The notes: a model not told the origin generated them from the sequence alone. A DNA stretch of 64,000 bases from Crocodylus rhombifer (GCA_038503035.1 JAVSML010000030.1:1178001-1242000), one strand, 5' to 3'. Numbered from the stretch's first letter, positions 10,389-24,001 are shown. A program made the numbers and translations.

Positions 10389-10630
10389 CAACTATGGAAG
10401 GGACCTAAACAGATCATCAGGTCTGACCCCCTGCCCTGGGCTGGAATGGGTGGCCGGGTTATATCACCCCAGCCAAATATCTGTCCAGCTTCCTTTTGAA
10501 GACCCCCAAGGTAAGAGAGAGTACCACCTCATTTGGGAGCCCATTCCAGAGCCTGGCAGCCCTAACTGTAAAGTAATGTCTCCTGATGTCCAGCCTGAAC
10601 CTTCTGTCTAACAATTTGAGGCCATTATTC

Positions 10631-11608
10631 TTAGTAACCCCAATTCCCGCTGGTCCCCCCAGTGAGTTTGTAAACAGCAACCAGATCCCCTCTCAGACTT
10701 CTCTTGTGGAGGCTGAATAGGTTCAGGCTCTTTAGCCTCTCTTTGTATAGCCTCCACTGCCCCTTGACCATGTGAGTGTCCCTCCTCTGGACCCTCTCAA
10801 TTCTAGCCACATCCCTCTTGACGTGTGGTACCCAGAACTGGACACAGTACTCCAACTGTGGCCTGACCAGTGCCACATAGAGGGGGAGGATCACCTCCCT
10901 GGACCTGCTTGAGATGCATCTGTGGATGCCTGACAAGGTGCGGTTGGCCTTCCTGACTGCATCCCCACACTGCCTGCCCATATTCATCTGGGCATCAATG
11001 ATGACTCCAAGATCCTTTTCTGCCTCTGCACTGATGAGAAGGGAGTTCTCCAGACTGTAAGTATGGTGCTGGTTCTTCCTCCCCAGGTGCAGCACCTTGC
11101 ACTTGTCAGTGTTGAATCCCATCCTATTCTCGTCCACCCACCCTTGTAACCTGTCTAGGTCTGATTGCAGCCTATTCCTTCCTTCTAACATGCCCATATC
11201 CCCCCACATCTTAGTGTCATCAGCAAATTTGAACAGGGTGCTTTTTACCCCCTCATCCAAGTAACTGATGAAGATGTTGAAGAGTGTGGGCCTGAGGACT
11301 GAGCCCTGCAGAACCCCACTGCCCACATCCCTCCATGTCAAAAATGACCCATCCACCACCACTCTCTGGGTGCGGCCCTCCAGCCAGTTGGCGACCCATT
11401 TGACTGTGTGGGTGTCAACACCACAGCCCCCCAGTTTCTTAATGAGAACGCGGTGAGAGACAGTGTCGAAGGCCTTCCGAAAGTCCAGGAAAACTATGTC
11501 CACTGCTACCCCTGCATCTAAGGATTTGGTGACCTGGTCGTAGAAGGCTACCAGGTTGGTCTGACAGGACCTGCCTCTAATGAACTCGTGCTGGTTGCCC
11601 CTAAGCAT
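10631..11608 (-). pseudogene. CR1 ORF2 reverse transcriptase, 325-residue open frame
   Basis: Longest open frame in the window. RT motif A F-L-D-F-R-K-A-F-D lies at residues 39-48, motif B is G-V-L-Q-G-S-V-L at 98-105 (usual proline replaced by leucine) and motif C is F-A-D-D-T-K-M at 128-134. The K-C-K-V-L-H-L-G segment, V-I-I-D-A-Q-M-N-M and E-R-V-Q-R-R follow, so this frame spans RT core, thumb and part of the C-terminal region. Upstream residues (K-G-R-K-E-D-L-G-N-Y-R-P-V) lie in another frame at 11548-11760, and the last C-terminal part is in 10459-10680. The enzyme would copy CR1 RNA at the nicked target. This copy is dead because of the breaks. Confidence 0.9.
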
Positions 11609-11886
11609 AATCTCCCCTGCTGGCCCCTCATGGATATTTGCTCAAAAAGCTTACCCAGGATTGCAGTAAGACTAACTGGCCTATAGTTCCCCAGGTCCTC
11701 CTTCCTCCCTTTTTTGAAGATGGGAACCACATTGGCCCTCTTCCAGTCCTCTGGCACCACACCAGAGCACCACGAGTGCTCGTAAAGCCATGCCAGGGGT
11801 CCTGCAATGACCTCAGCTCCCTCAGCACTCTGGAGTGGAGATCATCCAGACCAGCTGATCATCCAGTCCCTCCAGAAGTTCTCTGA

Positions 11887-12369
11887 CTAGATCCTCCCTA
11901 ATCCTTGGCCTAGGTGTGCCTCCCCAGGGCCTGAGGGTGGGGTGCTGATCTGGTCCCTGTTCAGGAAAATGGAGGCAAAGAAGTCATTAAATAGGTTAGC
12001 TTTGTTTTCTGGTGTGACAACCAAATTTCCTAGCGTGTCTTGCAGGGTCCCCACATTACCCAGTACCTTCTTTTTGCCCCCTACGTATTTAAAAAAGGAC
12101 TTCTTGTTATCCTTGATCCAGGAAGCTAGTCCCCATTCCATCTCTGCCTTGGCCTTCCTGACTGCCCCCCTGCATCCCTGAGTAACTGCAGTATAATCCT
12201 CCCTGGTGATGGTCCCTCCCTTCCATTGGCTGTATGCTTCCCTTTTAGCTGGAAGACATTCCCATATGCTTTTGGTGAGCCATGGGGGCTTTTGTTCCCT
12301 CCTGCTCCCTTTGATCCATGTTGGGATTACCTCCCTTTGGGCTTGGAGGATGGTCTCCTTAAGGAGCAA
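11887..12369 (-). pseudogene. CR1 ORF2 linker between endonuclease and RT
   Basis: 160 open residues with the CR1 linker signatures P-W-L-T-K, Y-T-A-V-T-Q, W-I-K-D-N-K-K-S-F-F-K-Y-V and the L-F-N-D-F-F-A-S-I-F stretch, which normally joins the endonuclease and RT domains. It sits between the endonuclease frame (12465-13112) and the RT fingers (11548-11760) in the correct order, supporting one ORF2 broken by frameshifts. Confidence 0.82.
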
Positions 12370-12464
12370 CTACTCTTTTTAGACACCTGGCTCCCCTCCC
12401 CTCTGGGACCTCAGTGCTTCCCCAACTATTCTCCTTAACTCATTGACATCCGCCCTTCTGAAAT

Positions 12465-13112
12465 CTAGGGCTGCTGCCTTGCTGCAGGCCTTTGCCACCT
12501 TGTGCTGGATGGTGAATCCAGCAGGCAATGATCACTGTTGCCCAGGTGGTCGAGCACCCGCAGCCCCCTCACCAGGTCACCGCCCATGGCCAGCACCAGG
12601 TCCAACAAGGCGTCTCCCCTGGTGGGGCTGTGCACCTCCTGGGTTAGATGGAGGTCCTGCACTCTGGCTAGGAATTTATGTGAGTGGTCAGACCTGGCTG
12701 GCTGCTCTTCCCAGCAGATGTCTGGAAAGTTCAGGTCACCCATAATGACCACGTCCTTTGACCTAACTACCTCCATGAGCTGATTGAAGAGTTCCTGGTC
12801 TAGCTCATCTCCTTGGCTGGGTGGTCCCACCATTAAGTCTCTTTCCCCTCGACTGCCTTGTATTCTAACCCAGAGCACTTCTGTGTGCCTTTCCTCTGAC
12901 TCTGTGCTACCTGATGAGGATGTGTATTCCACTTTAATGTACAGTGCCACACGCCCGCCTTTCCTCCCTGTCCTGTCCCTCCTGTACAATCTATAGCCCT
13001 TGATATTCACTGCCCAGTCATGCGTTGGGTCCCACCATGTTTCAGTGAGCCCCACTATGTCAGGGTTGGTGTCCGCGAGCAGGAGGGTAAGTTCCTCCTG
13101 CTTGTTTCCCAT
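12465..13112 (-). pseudogene. CR1 ORF2 APE-type endonuclease domain
   Basis: 215 open residues of the N-terminal endonuclease that nicks target DNA. Visible catalytic signatures are E-T-W-W at residues 24-27, G-D-L-N at 125-128 and S-D-H at 193-195, as in AP-endonuclease-like LINE nucleases. Residues C-L-Y-T-N-A-R-S precede the first methionine in frame (to about 13137), so the true domain starts earlier; an in-frame stop lies just upstream. After S-D-H the frame breaks near 12465 and resumes at 12369 with the linker. All key residues of this domain are kept. Confidence 0.85.
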
Positions 13113-13254
13113 ACTACGAGCATTTGTGTACAGGCATTTGAGGCCTCCTAATCACAGCATTGCCCTGGCCCCTGATGCTTACCTGTGTATATGTTCCACT
13201 CGTTGGTCTAGGCTGGGCTGTACTTGTGAGTGCTGCTTGGTTTAGTGGTCCAAG

Positions 13255-13300
13255 TCTTCCTCCTCCCTCGTCTTCTCCTTCCAACCCTAAGCACTATGAT
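13255..13300 (+). mobile_element. CR1 3' tail fragment
   Basis: The word ccttccaaccctaagcacta followed by a tgatactatga repeat is a CR1 3' end on the plus strand. Only about 45 bp are seen. It lies against the 5' end of the long minus-strand CR1, so it is either a pre-existing tail that received the insertion or part of a 5' inversion event. Confidence 0.6.
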
Positions 13301-14334
13301 ACTATGAAGATCAAATCTGTCCTTTTTTTTAATTTAAAAAATGTTTGAGTTGAATGAAATGTCTTCCGTTTTCCATTTCATCAAGAAAACCCAAACATAC
13401 TGTCCCAAGACAAGTCCAAATTAATTTTTTTAAATTTTTTAATTTAGTCAGGAACCCAAGAAATAGAGTTGCCCAACTCTTCCCACCACTATAATGAAGA
13501 CAAGTAGAAAGGCAAGGAGTGAACAAAACAGATCCCTTTTGTTCTGTGTTGCATTAGACAAATCCAAGGGGAAAATAAGATACAGAGGGAGAAATAATTA
13601 TATTTAACAGGCAATTACAAAATATGAAAATAAATAACAGTAACTAAAAAAATGAAATTTAATCATGTCCCTATAAAGGTCTACTGGCGTTTCTTTTATA
13701 AAGCCCACTTCAAAGATAGCTATTCAAAAGATGCAGATTTTCTGTTTTATGACAGAATTTAAATGCACATTAGTGTTCTATGTAATTGACTATATGCACA
13801 GTATTTTTATTATGTGAAATACCATTAATTTCAATGGGAGATTGTATTGTATGGTAATGATGTAATTAACCAGGAATTTTAAACTCATTCAGCTATATAC
13901 CATCCCAGATTATACCCACACAACCCTCTGAAAGAAGCATGTTGTCTTTTACACATATGTACAAGTCACATCCACAACATTCCTCCTGTGCCTGAGAGAA
14001 GTCAAAGACTGCTGTACTAATTCCTCCTGTGACTAATGGCTAGGGTATTTGAAAATACTGGTTATATATTGTGTCCTTTTTCTATATATATACAGGATTT
14101 GTTTTGAGACTGCTTACAAAGCTATCTTTACTTTAGGAGGACAATGTTATATCTGTGAGAGAGCTAGGAAAGGCCTTGCTTATTTTCATCATTTTGTTTG
14201 AGTACTTATTTGTTTTCATCATTCTATCTGGGGTATCCCAGAAATATTACAGAGTTTATTCTCACATCATCCCTGCAAAGTAGGGATGCATACAAATTTT
14301 ACAAATAAGGAAGTAAGAAATACAGAGATTAAGG

Positions 14335-14480
14335 AAGACCCAAAAAACACTTAGGCATCTAAATGGCAGCTCATTTGGTGTTCAAGCACCTGGTCCAAAA
14401 CACATGCCTAACTATTTAGACATCAAAGTTTATAGATACCTGTTTTTTTGCAGCCTGTTTATGTAGGTACCTAACATTGT
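14335..14480. repeat. Relic with 'cacttaggcatctaaa' motif
   Basis: Carries cacttaggcatctaaatgg and, inverted, cctaactatttagacatc. The same words form the inverted ends of the element at 39212-39472, so this may be a decayed relative. Boundaries are approximate. Confidence 0.4.
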
Positions 14481-16134
14481 TCCTGAGCTTGCCTGCAGCC
14501 GCTGACATCTTGACTGACCCAAGCATCTCAGCACCTCATTCATGCCTAGTGCCATTTGAGACACTCTCCTAAGAAGTAGGAGATGCAGTTTTGAACATCC
14601 TCAAGCACAAAACAGAATGAAATGGGGTCTCCACTCCCTGACCAGCTGTTCTTACCACTAAGCTATTATTTAAAAGGTGAGTCAGAGCGGCAGTACCACT
14701 GGTTGTGATCCCTATCTAGACAGATGTCTAGAGTGCCTAGTGAAAAGGAATCCCAGTTTCACTAAGGTGCATAACTACAGGCTTTGCTGTAGATTTCAGT
14801 CAGCATGCTGGCCATTGTGGATCCCAAGCCAAGATACTTAACTGTATCATCCTCAGAGTAGGTTTAGAAAGTACTAAAGTTTGAAACACCGCTCTGAAGC
14901 ACAGTTCCCTCCAGCTTTTCCCTAGCTCTGAGCAGGGGTTCTGAGTAGTTGCTAGCAGCCACACTGATTCCCACATAGAGGAAAGAAGAAACCAAGGATC
15001 CACCTATTTCCACCACCCAACCATAACCCCTGCATCACAGAAACCAAGCTCTGGGCACCATATGCAGGGCTGCAAAGGGAATACTTACACCCTGCATTCT
15101 TCTAAGCACACATGTAATCATAGTCACCCTCCGCCCTCAAATGCCATCATTTAGTTTAATTCCAGTCCATTTTCTTCCCCCCCCTTTAAGAACAAGCTGC
15201 CCAGTTCATAGTTACATTTCCGATTTTAGGGTTTGTTCCTCTTCCACTAAATCAAGGGGAGTTTATTCCACTGACTTAAACAGGAGCAGGATCAAGCCCT
15301 TTTCTATACCTAATTTGGATTTCACTAACACTGATTGACAAATACACTACAATTGCACTGAATTGCTGTCCAAATCTGTAATATTCTTTGGTGTCTTAAT
15401 TAACTAGAGTTATATTTGAATTGAATTGGTTTCTTAGAGATCTTTTTGGTTGGCTGTCAATCCAAAGGTAAAGACTTTTACAGAAATGCTGCCGCTTTTT
15501 ATTTCGTACTATTGCGTTAGATAAAGATAATTTGCTTCATCTCCTACCTCCCAGTTCTTACATTTTCTTATTTAATATTCACTCCTATTCCTTTTCTCAT
15601 TTTTAATATATTCTTTTCTCCCCTCTTATTTTTTAATTAGCCTTCTATTTGAATTTAATTATTTTCTTCTCTTTCAGCTAACTCCTGTCTTACACAGCAC
15701 ACTATCTCACCACCCCCTTCAATAAAGCTCCCTCTCTTAGCTTTACCTGCTCTTTTAAGTCTTTTCTCTCTAATTTTGTTTTCATTTCTATTATTTTTTT
15801 AATAATTCCTTCCTTTAACTCATTCAGTGCTTTTATATCCCAAGGACCTGATTTTCCCACTTTTACTGGCTTTAATGTAATTCCATTGATTTCAGGGGTG
15901 CCACATGGGCTTAAAGCCAGAGAAGAATGTGGTCCATAGGACAAATGTAGCAATGAGAATTGGACTGTTCCAACAGTTAACTGCTGAGCAGTGTTTCATT
16001 ACCCTCTATAAATAAAGAGACAGGAGAAGGGGGTTACAGTAAGTGGCTAACAGGTATACTCTCTCTGTATACTTTATCCTGCCACCTTTTTCTTCCCACC
16101 TATAAAAACACATATAACCCATCTACCACTGGGC

Positions 16135-16225
16135 TCGATGCTGACCTCATTTACAGTGGTGGCACTCTTTCATCATTTGTGCATTTGCTCCTGATTTACA
16201 CTAGTGTAAGGAAGAGTAGACTCAA
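16135..16225. repeat. Relic of palindromic 'gtgtaa / aattctg' DNA element
   Basis: Holds ctcatttacagtggtg and ctgatttacactagtgtaag, inverted forms of one motif. Similar old palindromic fragments occur at 21845-21920 and 32512-32622. The family name is unknown to me. Confidence 0.4.
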
Positions 16226-19200
16226 GCCTTCTCTTAACTGTCTTGGGTTTGGAGGGATTTTTTTTTTGGTTACTTTTTAAATTAGATGTCCCAGCTGATT
16301 CTAAGCAGCTGGCTTATTTCATTTCAGTAGTAGCTTAAGCCTGCACTCTACAGCAGCAGACTGCAGTTATCAGTTAATGAGGTGACTTCTACCATTGTCC
16401 ACACTTGCATCGCTAAGGCTGCTTAAATGAGCTGATGTGCTACAGCTGAGGATTAGAATCTCCATTTCAATGCTTGCATGCACTGTAGCACAAGCACCTC
16501 ATTCCAGAAGGCATGATGCTAAAAACCAATATGCTTCTTCTATTTTAGAGGTAAGGCAGCACAGTCAATGTGAAAAGGAAAAGAGGAATGCAGTGATCTA
16601 ATGGCTATCCCCGTTCCAAGGAGGGAACTCCTTCCTTGAATTTGCTGAACAAGATGGTTTAAGATCAGAAAATTCTGTATCTCTGGAGATGGATTGGAAT
16701 AGATGGAGTAAGGTCCCTGCCAACCTATGACTGCATAGCATTCAGATGTTCCTGTCATTTTTTTTAAAAGTTTATTTTTGGAAAACACTGTATGCACACA
16801 CAAAGGGCAGAAAGAACATTTTCTTGGCTACTCTTGTCTCGGGGCCTATTGATTCCCCAGGGAATCCCAGAGAGCAGAGAATGTGCAAGCAACAGCCAGA
16901 CACAGCTGGTTCATACGGAAAGGAATCCATTGTTTTGGGTCTCTGTGTTTTGGGGGTCAAATCCTGAATTTGATCCAGTAGAATTAGGGAAAAGGCTATT
17001 TCAGGCAGCAACATCTCTTTCCATCCATAAGGATTCTTTCCATTGGGAATCCCTTCGACAAAACTGCAGCCATCTTGCAGTAAGTTTACAATGGGGAACA
17101 GACTACATATACTTTGATAAACAAACCTTAATAACAACAACAGATTTGTATATCACTGAAATCAACACCATACGTGAAGTTTATCAGTGATATCCATCCT
17201 GCTTACATAGAGGCAGAATTTGCATGTTAGTAGTAGTCATACATGGTAAACCAAAGTAAAAGTTCCAGCCACTAAATATTCTTGTCAATAACAAGCGTCA
17301 GATTCAACAATACTACCTGGCTTTTTATAACTCTGTCGATACAAAGAAGCAATACTTAGCCGACTATCCAGATTTAAAGGCTTTCTTGAATCACTGGTGT
17401 GGACCAGTAAATCTGTTTTTATAGCTGTATCCATATTGTACAGAAAGATGCCAAAGGACCTGGATTCCGTTGCGTCAAATGTCTCATAAACATGTCTCAA
17501 GACATGAAAACACACAGACTTTGGCCTGAGCCTTTCTGAGCAATTTATGCCAAAGCAAAGTCAAATGTATAACGAACTTATTTGGATCTGACAGTGTTAT
17601 CTCCCTTTGATTTGCACAGCTAAAAATGACTGCAAACAGTGCTATGCAACGGTGAATGGAAACCACAATGCCTATTCCAAAAAACTTACAAACTAACTTT
17701 GTGACTCTTCCATGACACAATCACATGAGTTCCACAAACAGGCAGCTGGATTCATAGACTAAAAAGAGACTCTAAAAAAACCCATTGTGTGCTATTTGAT
17801 TAATTTTTTACTGCACCTGAAGCAATTATGTGAGTGGTAATGATATTCTTCACAGAACCTGTCCCTTAACATGCACTATAATTAGAGGAAACTTGCATCC
17901 CAACAGACAAAGTCTCTACAGACTGGTGGGGGAGAGGGGAGTGGGAAGGGAAAGCCATTAAGTGTAGCCAAAGCACCTCTGACTATCACTCCCTGCGTAG
18001 AACGATGCAAATGTGCACTCTGAAAATTAACACAGCTAGAAAGGAAACATCCCACAGGGCGAATCAATACCCAGCAAAGGATAATGGGAACCCTGTTCAA
18101 GCAGCTGTGTCCTGCCCTCTGAACATTAGCACCTGTCGGTAGAAGCAATCAATGCTGGTCAATGGGCAGCTCTCCTTACAGCTCAATTCACACAACGATC
18201 ATTAGCTGGAACCAACATGGTGGCACCCCATCCTGCCAAATGGTGTCCTTTTCTTCCTAAATGCAGGCAAACAATGACTTTCACAAATAGCTGGCACTGC
18301 TCTTTTTAATCTTTCTTCTTTCTCCCCTGTTTTGCCCTCTTCACAGTATGCAAGGAGTGATCTACTAGAAGCTAGAAATTAGGTTATTCTGCTTAATTTC
18401 AGTATGTGTGCCACTACTGGGTTTATGATCAGTCTTGATTGGCGCATGTCTCTTGCATTCAATCAAGGCAAGAAAATAACAATTAATCCATCATATCTGT
18501 TAGTAAATTATCTATATTTATCTGTCTGGTACTTATTCAACTATTATCAGCAAGGACACTAATTTATCACTGTTTCAAGGATGGCTGGAGGATAGTAGAA
18601 GGACATTATTCTAGAATGTGATGGCAGCCTGGAATTTGAATTACTCTCCATGGGATTGAAAAATCTTGCATGCATGTCCCTTATATTCATACATAACTGA
18701 ATGGAATGTCCCGTATCAGGCAATATTACTTTTATAGAATCTTTTATCCAAACCGTATAATTCTGAGGTATGGAGTTACTATTATATGAAGTAACAGCAA
18801 AAAGAGAAATTATTGTTATATTGCTGGGAGAAATGACATTTTCAAGTGAGATCTGAAATAATATGATTAATCATCAGGAAAGAACAATAGAGAATGAGTC
18901 CTGTTTCAGTTGGCAGGAGTTTCATAGGAGAAAGCTCTCTCATCAACAATGTCAATACTGGGCAGAGGCTTGTGTTGGGTAGTAAGAGAGGTCAAAAGAT
19001 TTCAAATCTTTTCAGAATTAAAGGGTGGAAATTAAAGTTCACCACCTTGAGGCAGTCAATGTATCCCTAAGGTATGGGCTCCCAAGTCCATAGTACTGAG
19101 AAGTACCTGTATGTAGTTACATACAAACAGGAAGCTGATGCAGAGGGAGATCAAAATCCCACTTCAGTATGCTTCATAAAATTACTTACATGCTCAAAAT

Positions 19201-19264
19201 TAAGCATGCAGGGGTCCATGGGTCTGCTCCAAATACCAGTAAAGTCAACAAAAGCCTTTCCCAA

Positions 19265-19345
19265 AGTCCACAGACATTTGTAGCAAGAGCTAGGAAATCA
19301 ATCTCCTGCGTCCAAATTCAGTGCCCTAACCACAATAACAACCTG
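19265..19345 (-). repeat. MIR-like SINE fragment
   Basis: Reverse-complement words resembling the MIR/CORE-SINE 5' region: GGTTAGGGCACTGAATTTGG then GCAGGAGATTGATTTCCTAG. Short and diverged. Confidence 0.5.
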
Positions 19346-21844
19346 ATGACATTGCCAGACATAGATTTAGAGGCTGTGTTTACTAAGATGCCAGCTAGGG
19401 CTTTCAAAAGTAAACAGGTGATCAGTGTACTGGAAAACTACCGGATATATTTAAACTGACATATTTAAACTAGCAAGAACCAGATCACTACATCCTGAAC
19501 ACATGCCGAAGTACCTGGGTATTACAGACCACTGCTTATACAACACCGTATATTTCTGACACCTACTCACAGTCCAGAGCGCAGCTGAGTGGATAAGGGG
19601 TGGGAAATACACTGGACCATTCATTCAAATCTGAAATCAAGTTTTGATATTACCATGTTCTCTCCACATGTGTTTGTTTTCCATGAATATTCAAGCAATT
19701 GAAGCCTTACTATTGCCAGTGCTTATGAAAAGTGCATATTTAGCTCAAAGAGTCCCCAGATGTGAATTTCAAAATTACACAGTGTTGATTAGCTGTAGAA
19801 GGCATCCAGTCAGTGAACAGAAACAATACCATGCGACTTGGCAACCCCTGCCAGCCAGAAAATAGTCACTCATTTAATTTTCTGTGGATTTTCCAAAATC
19901 TGAGAATATAGTGAAAATTAAATATATGAATGAAAGTTCCCATTTCAGTAGTAAGCAACAAACAACTTAAAATGTTAACATTAGTAATGTTGTAGTTTCC
20001 GTTGTTGAGGAGGGGATCTCCAGAACTCCAGTATGCCCATTGGGAATTGGTAGCTGGGACTTATCTGTTCCCTCCAAAGAGAAACCTGAGGCTCTCTCTG
20101 CCCCACCTCAGAAAAAAAAATTAAAATAATATTACAGTGAGATGCATTTACTTTCCCCTAATATTATGCACCCTACAGAGCTGATAATTTATCATCGTAG
20201 TTTTTCCATATGAATGATTCATGAGGGGACAGCTGCTCCAGGGCCTTAGATCCAGGAATGAGCATTCCACGGGTGTTACAGGCCTGACTGTCAGAGGGCT
20301 AAGCACCTGCAAGGTGCAGGGGTCCCTTCACCCGCTTATAAAATTAATGCAATGCTAAAATGTAGTGTAATTCCCAGGTAGCACGGGTACAGAAGCAAAT
20401 GGCTTGCATGTAGAATCGACATTTATGGGTGTCAGCTGTTCTTAGGAACATAGGATTTCCTATATTGCATCCTCTTACTAGGTCACAAAGCACACACTCA
20501 GCTAATATAACATTGAATTGTTTTGGTGGTATCATTTGGTTTGCTTCCTATGTTTCAAATGGCCTATAATGAAAGCACAAGTCATATAAAAGGACAGTGA
20601 AATCAGTCTTTGTGTGCTTTTTTTTTTTTTGGATACTTCAGTTCCTTGTCTAGCTTTATATAATACACTCTGTCTCACATTTTGGTGTGCTGCAGAGTGC
20701 TTTTTCCTGCAGGCAGTATCTAAGGTGTTCTAATGAGGCTTCCTAGCTTTAAATTAGCAGTAATGCAAAAATAATATCCTCCGTCTTTCTTCACTATTAC
20801 CTTGGCCAAAGAAGTAGACATTAAAGAGAATTTAAAAGTCTGATTGAGAAAGTATAGCTGGCAAGAACACAGTGATTATTACTACAAATTGGCTACTTTT
20901 TCAAATGTAATGATCATTTTGTCTTTGAAAACGAAGCTCCAGGAAAGTGACTGTGGAACTGAATTGGCAAACGACTTATGCATTTGTGAGCTTTTACTAC
21001 CATAAGCATAAATCACCAGTTATGTGTCTCTGAATATGTTGCAAGATGTAACAGTGAACAACTCAGGAACAATTGTTCCCTATACACCTTAAAACAAATA
21101 AAAGATAAATGACTTCCAGATTAGTCTGATACCCTATAGTAGGGGGGTTTATAAATTCCAAGACCCTTTGGTTGTACTGGGAGGGTGGGGGAAGGGAGGG
21201 AGCATGGTGGTACTCTTCCAAGACCCACACACAAAATCTGACTGAGTTGCAAAAATGAAACAGCAGTCCCAGCAGACTGTGCAGATGTTTCAGATAGGAC
21301 TGAAAATGCAACAAGGAATCAGCGCCATTAACTCTCTCAAAACTCTCTGATCCAAAAAATGCATCATAGAATGTGACACGTCAGAAAACAAATTCTAATC
21401 AGAAAGCATCTAATTCCTCAATCTCTGTTTAGAATTCACAGGTTGCATTACAGCCACATATTCTCAACAAGATAGGACAATTCACATTTAGTGAGTAATA
21501 GGATTTTGAAACACACATAATAGTTTTAGTGGTAGATGTACTCTCCCTATTTGGGCACTGAATATCTATCAGTCTGTTCCTGACCTTGCACTTATTCTAC
21601 TATAGACTTAGCCTATGACATATTTGAGACTATTTAATACCACAATCTTTGTATTCACACAACTTGATTGTTAAGTAAGAAACTATATGGATGAAATAAA
21701 GTTCAGCTAAATTCTGGGTAGCCTGTACCATGTATCCATACAAAACATACAACCTGCATAGTCAGAAGAGACCAGGGAATAAGCCACATACCATACGCAC
21801 ACTGGAATTACATAGTTTGTGGTAGATCTTTCCTGGGTAAGGGT

Positions 21845-21920
21845 CAAATTCTGTCCTTGTCCCCTGGAAACACTAGGGTGACACTGGTGTAAAGTATCAG
21901 AATTTGGCCTCAAGTCAGAT
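21845..21920. repeat. Palindromic DNA-element relic
   Basis: GTCAAATTCTGTCC at the left and ATCAGAATTTGGCC at the right are inverted repeats enclosing 'acactggtgtaaag'. The same terminal words occur at 32512-32622, indicating one ancient MITE-like family. Confidence 0.5.
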
Positions 21921-24001
21921 GAACATATACCAGGACAAAACCAAAAGGTCTCTACAGGCACACACCAGTAGGAAGATAATATCTGCACGTGGAAATCATT
22001 TCTATTAATTGAGGAAAGCTTTTAATTGTCCCTAGACTGATAGATGACATATATTTGCTGCTGCAAATTAAACCAAACCATAGACAAAGTAATCGCTACC
22101 ATTGGCCTACACCTCCAAAGTAGCAACAAGTGTGGACGTAGAACAGAATGAAGTATTCTTGTATGATTCATCGGTCTCTCCCAACTTGCTCAAGGGTGCA
22201 ATAAAAATCCAAAAGGAGGGACACAAATGATTACTCTTGAGTGTCCTTTCAGCAATTAGCTCTTTTTCTACCCCTTGTTTCATATTTTCTTTTTTCTGAT
22301 GCAAGTGATTTCCAATAATAAAAGTGTGATGTGTGTTGAATGCAATGCACTCTGGCACAAAAATGAGTGACATTCCATGACTGATTGAGATTTATAGACC
22401 CTTCTATTCTCAGCATCATTCAGGTCTTTCTGTGTGCACAAAAGAAGGAAAAAACAAAAAGAGTCAAGCTGGTGGTTTGTATGGAACAAGTCTGTTCCCT
22501 TACTGGTGAACGACAGTTGAGCTCAGAGTCATTAAAACTTTTGAAGCTTGAAGAGGAGAGGGGGTGGGTAATTGTTACTTGTCACTACCTGGGAAATATA
22601 TGCTTCTCACTTGTGATTCTATTCACTAATTTAAACCCTACAGTCAAGTACTGAAGTCCTAAATCACAATGAACCACTATGGCTCAAATTTACTGTTTTC
22701 TGAGTACCTGGTCTCATAACTATAAAGTAGCATCGGTTCTAATGATTTAACATTTTGAGGCTTTATAAGAATAATGCCTTGCTCTTACATAATACTGAAG
22801 TATTTTATTAAAATAATGTTAAAATTGAGGCAACAAGAGGTGAAAGGATGAATCCTACTTCACTGCTAAGACAAGTGACTCTTCCGAGTTTTTAGGCATT
22901 CAAGTCACACCGTGATATTCTACTTGGTGTAATGGCCCCAATTGTTCTAAGACGTCTAAATCTGTATGTAGATACATTTTTGCCCTACACAACTATGTTA
23001 ATCCTACTGGGTCTGCTCAAAAGCAATTTAATACTGCCCCATAGGTATAAAACTCCACTTATACTCTGTTGCATTACAGCTTTGCACTTGATGCAAAAAT
23101 GCTGCACAAGCCCCCTGAACTATAGAAAATAAAAAGCCACCATTAGCTTTTGACACTGAATTTCACACCGAGATGAGGAAGCTGGGGTTGCCCACCTTTT
23201 GTCCTGTAGTTTAGGCATGTGCACCGGACATGGGCGATTCAGATTCTAGGGCCATGTCCTCCTAGAGGCATTTGAAGTCTGATCTCCCACACCACAAGGC
23301 AAAGCTCTACTTACAAAACAGGACTGAAAGCACCTTCCTGGTGAATCTGGGCCACCAAGAAGAAAAGTATCATGGGGACAGAGGAAAACCAATCAAGAAG
23401 AAACCGGACACTATGGCTCAAGGAAGCAGATACTCTCCTGACAGGGCAGGAGCAAGCCCTAACTCCCATTGCTGTTCAGGATTTTGCATTACAAAGTTAT
23501 GGATATAACTGAATAAAGAACACTAGAGAGAGAGGACAGGCTTCTTCATATAGTGCTCCACCTACTTCACATTCCCCACCCATGGGGCTGGAATAGATGC
23601 CAAAGCTGCACTATTTGGAAAGCCTTTGAGTGGCAGCCCTCATTACAGGATTTCTTTGTGCAGAAGAGGCCTTCTGGAAGATCTGACCCAGACTCCTTAG
23701 CAGAAAGAAGTACAAATCTATTTTTAAACTGAAGAGAAGAAAGCCTTGTTGGTAGAAGCAAATCTCACAGCCTCTGATTTTCCTTTCATAAAAAAAGCCC
23801 ACCATCTAGTCAATCTTCTTTAGCCCTCTGTAACGAGCCCACCCTGCTGAGTCTTTTTCTGTCAACACTCACCTGAAATCACACTTGTGCTGTGACATCT
23901 TTCATTATACAGAAGGGTGAAGGGGACATACTATGGATTGGTGATCCATCTGTTTTGAGATCACTCTGCACAATAGGCCACAAGTCCTGTCTCCTTGCTC
24001 T

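Larger units (their letters stand above)
10389..13254 (-). mobile_element. CR1 LINE, group A, long copy with nearly whole ORF2
   Basis: About 2.9 kb of CR1 read on the minus strand, from upstream of the endonuclease start (13140) to the 3' tail at 10389. ORF2 parts in order are: endonuclease 13112-12465, linker 12369-11887, RT fingers 11760-11548, RT core 11608-10631, and C terminus 10680-10459. The frame breaks about four times. No ORF1 is recognised, and the right edge near 13254 passes into a small CR1 tail fragment in the opposite direction. This is the second longest LINE copy in the window. Confidence 0.9.
13301..24001. other. Gene-free region with scattered old repeat relics
   Basis: About 10.7 kb, largely A+T-rich, with frames closed throughout. 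Besides the relics listed separately (14335-14480, 16135-16225, 19265-19345, 21845-21920) I see no coding exon, RNA gene or clear transposon. An AATAAA-type signal at 23511-23516 follows an open frame of 78 codons (23272-23508), but the residues show no motif, so I do not call a gene. Conserved non-coding elements could be present and would not be visible to me. Confidence 0.45.

Noticed and set aside
16690..16745. Possible CR1 3' end (ggtccctgccaacctatgac)
   Set aside because: Only about 20 bp resemble a CR1 end and there is no tail repeat; too short to call.
23272..23516. 78-codon frame followed by AATAAAG
   Set aside because: A chance AATAAA is common in A+T-rich DNA; no motif in the peptide and no promoter or splice context.
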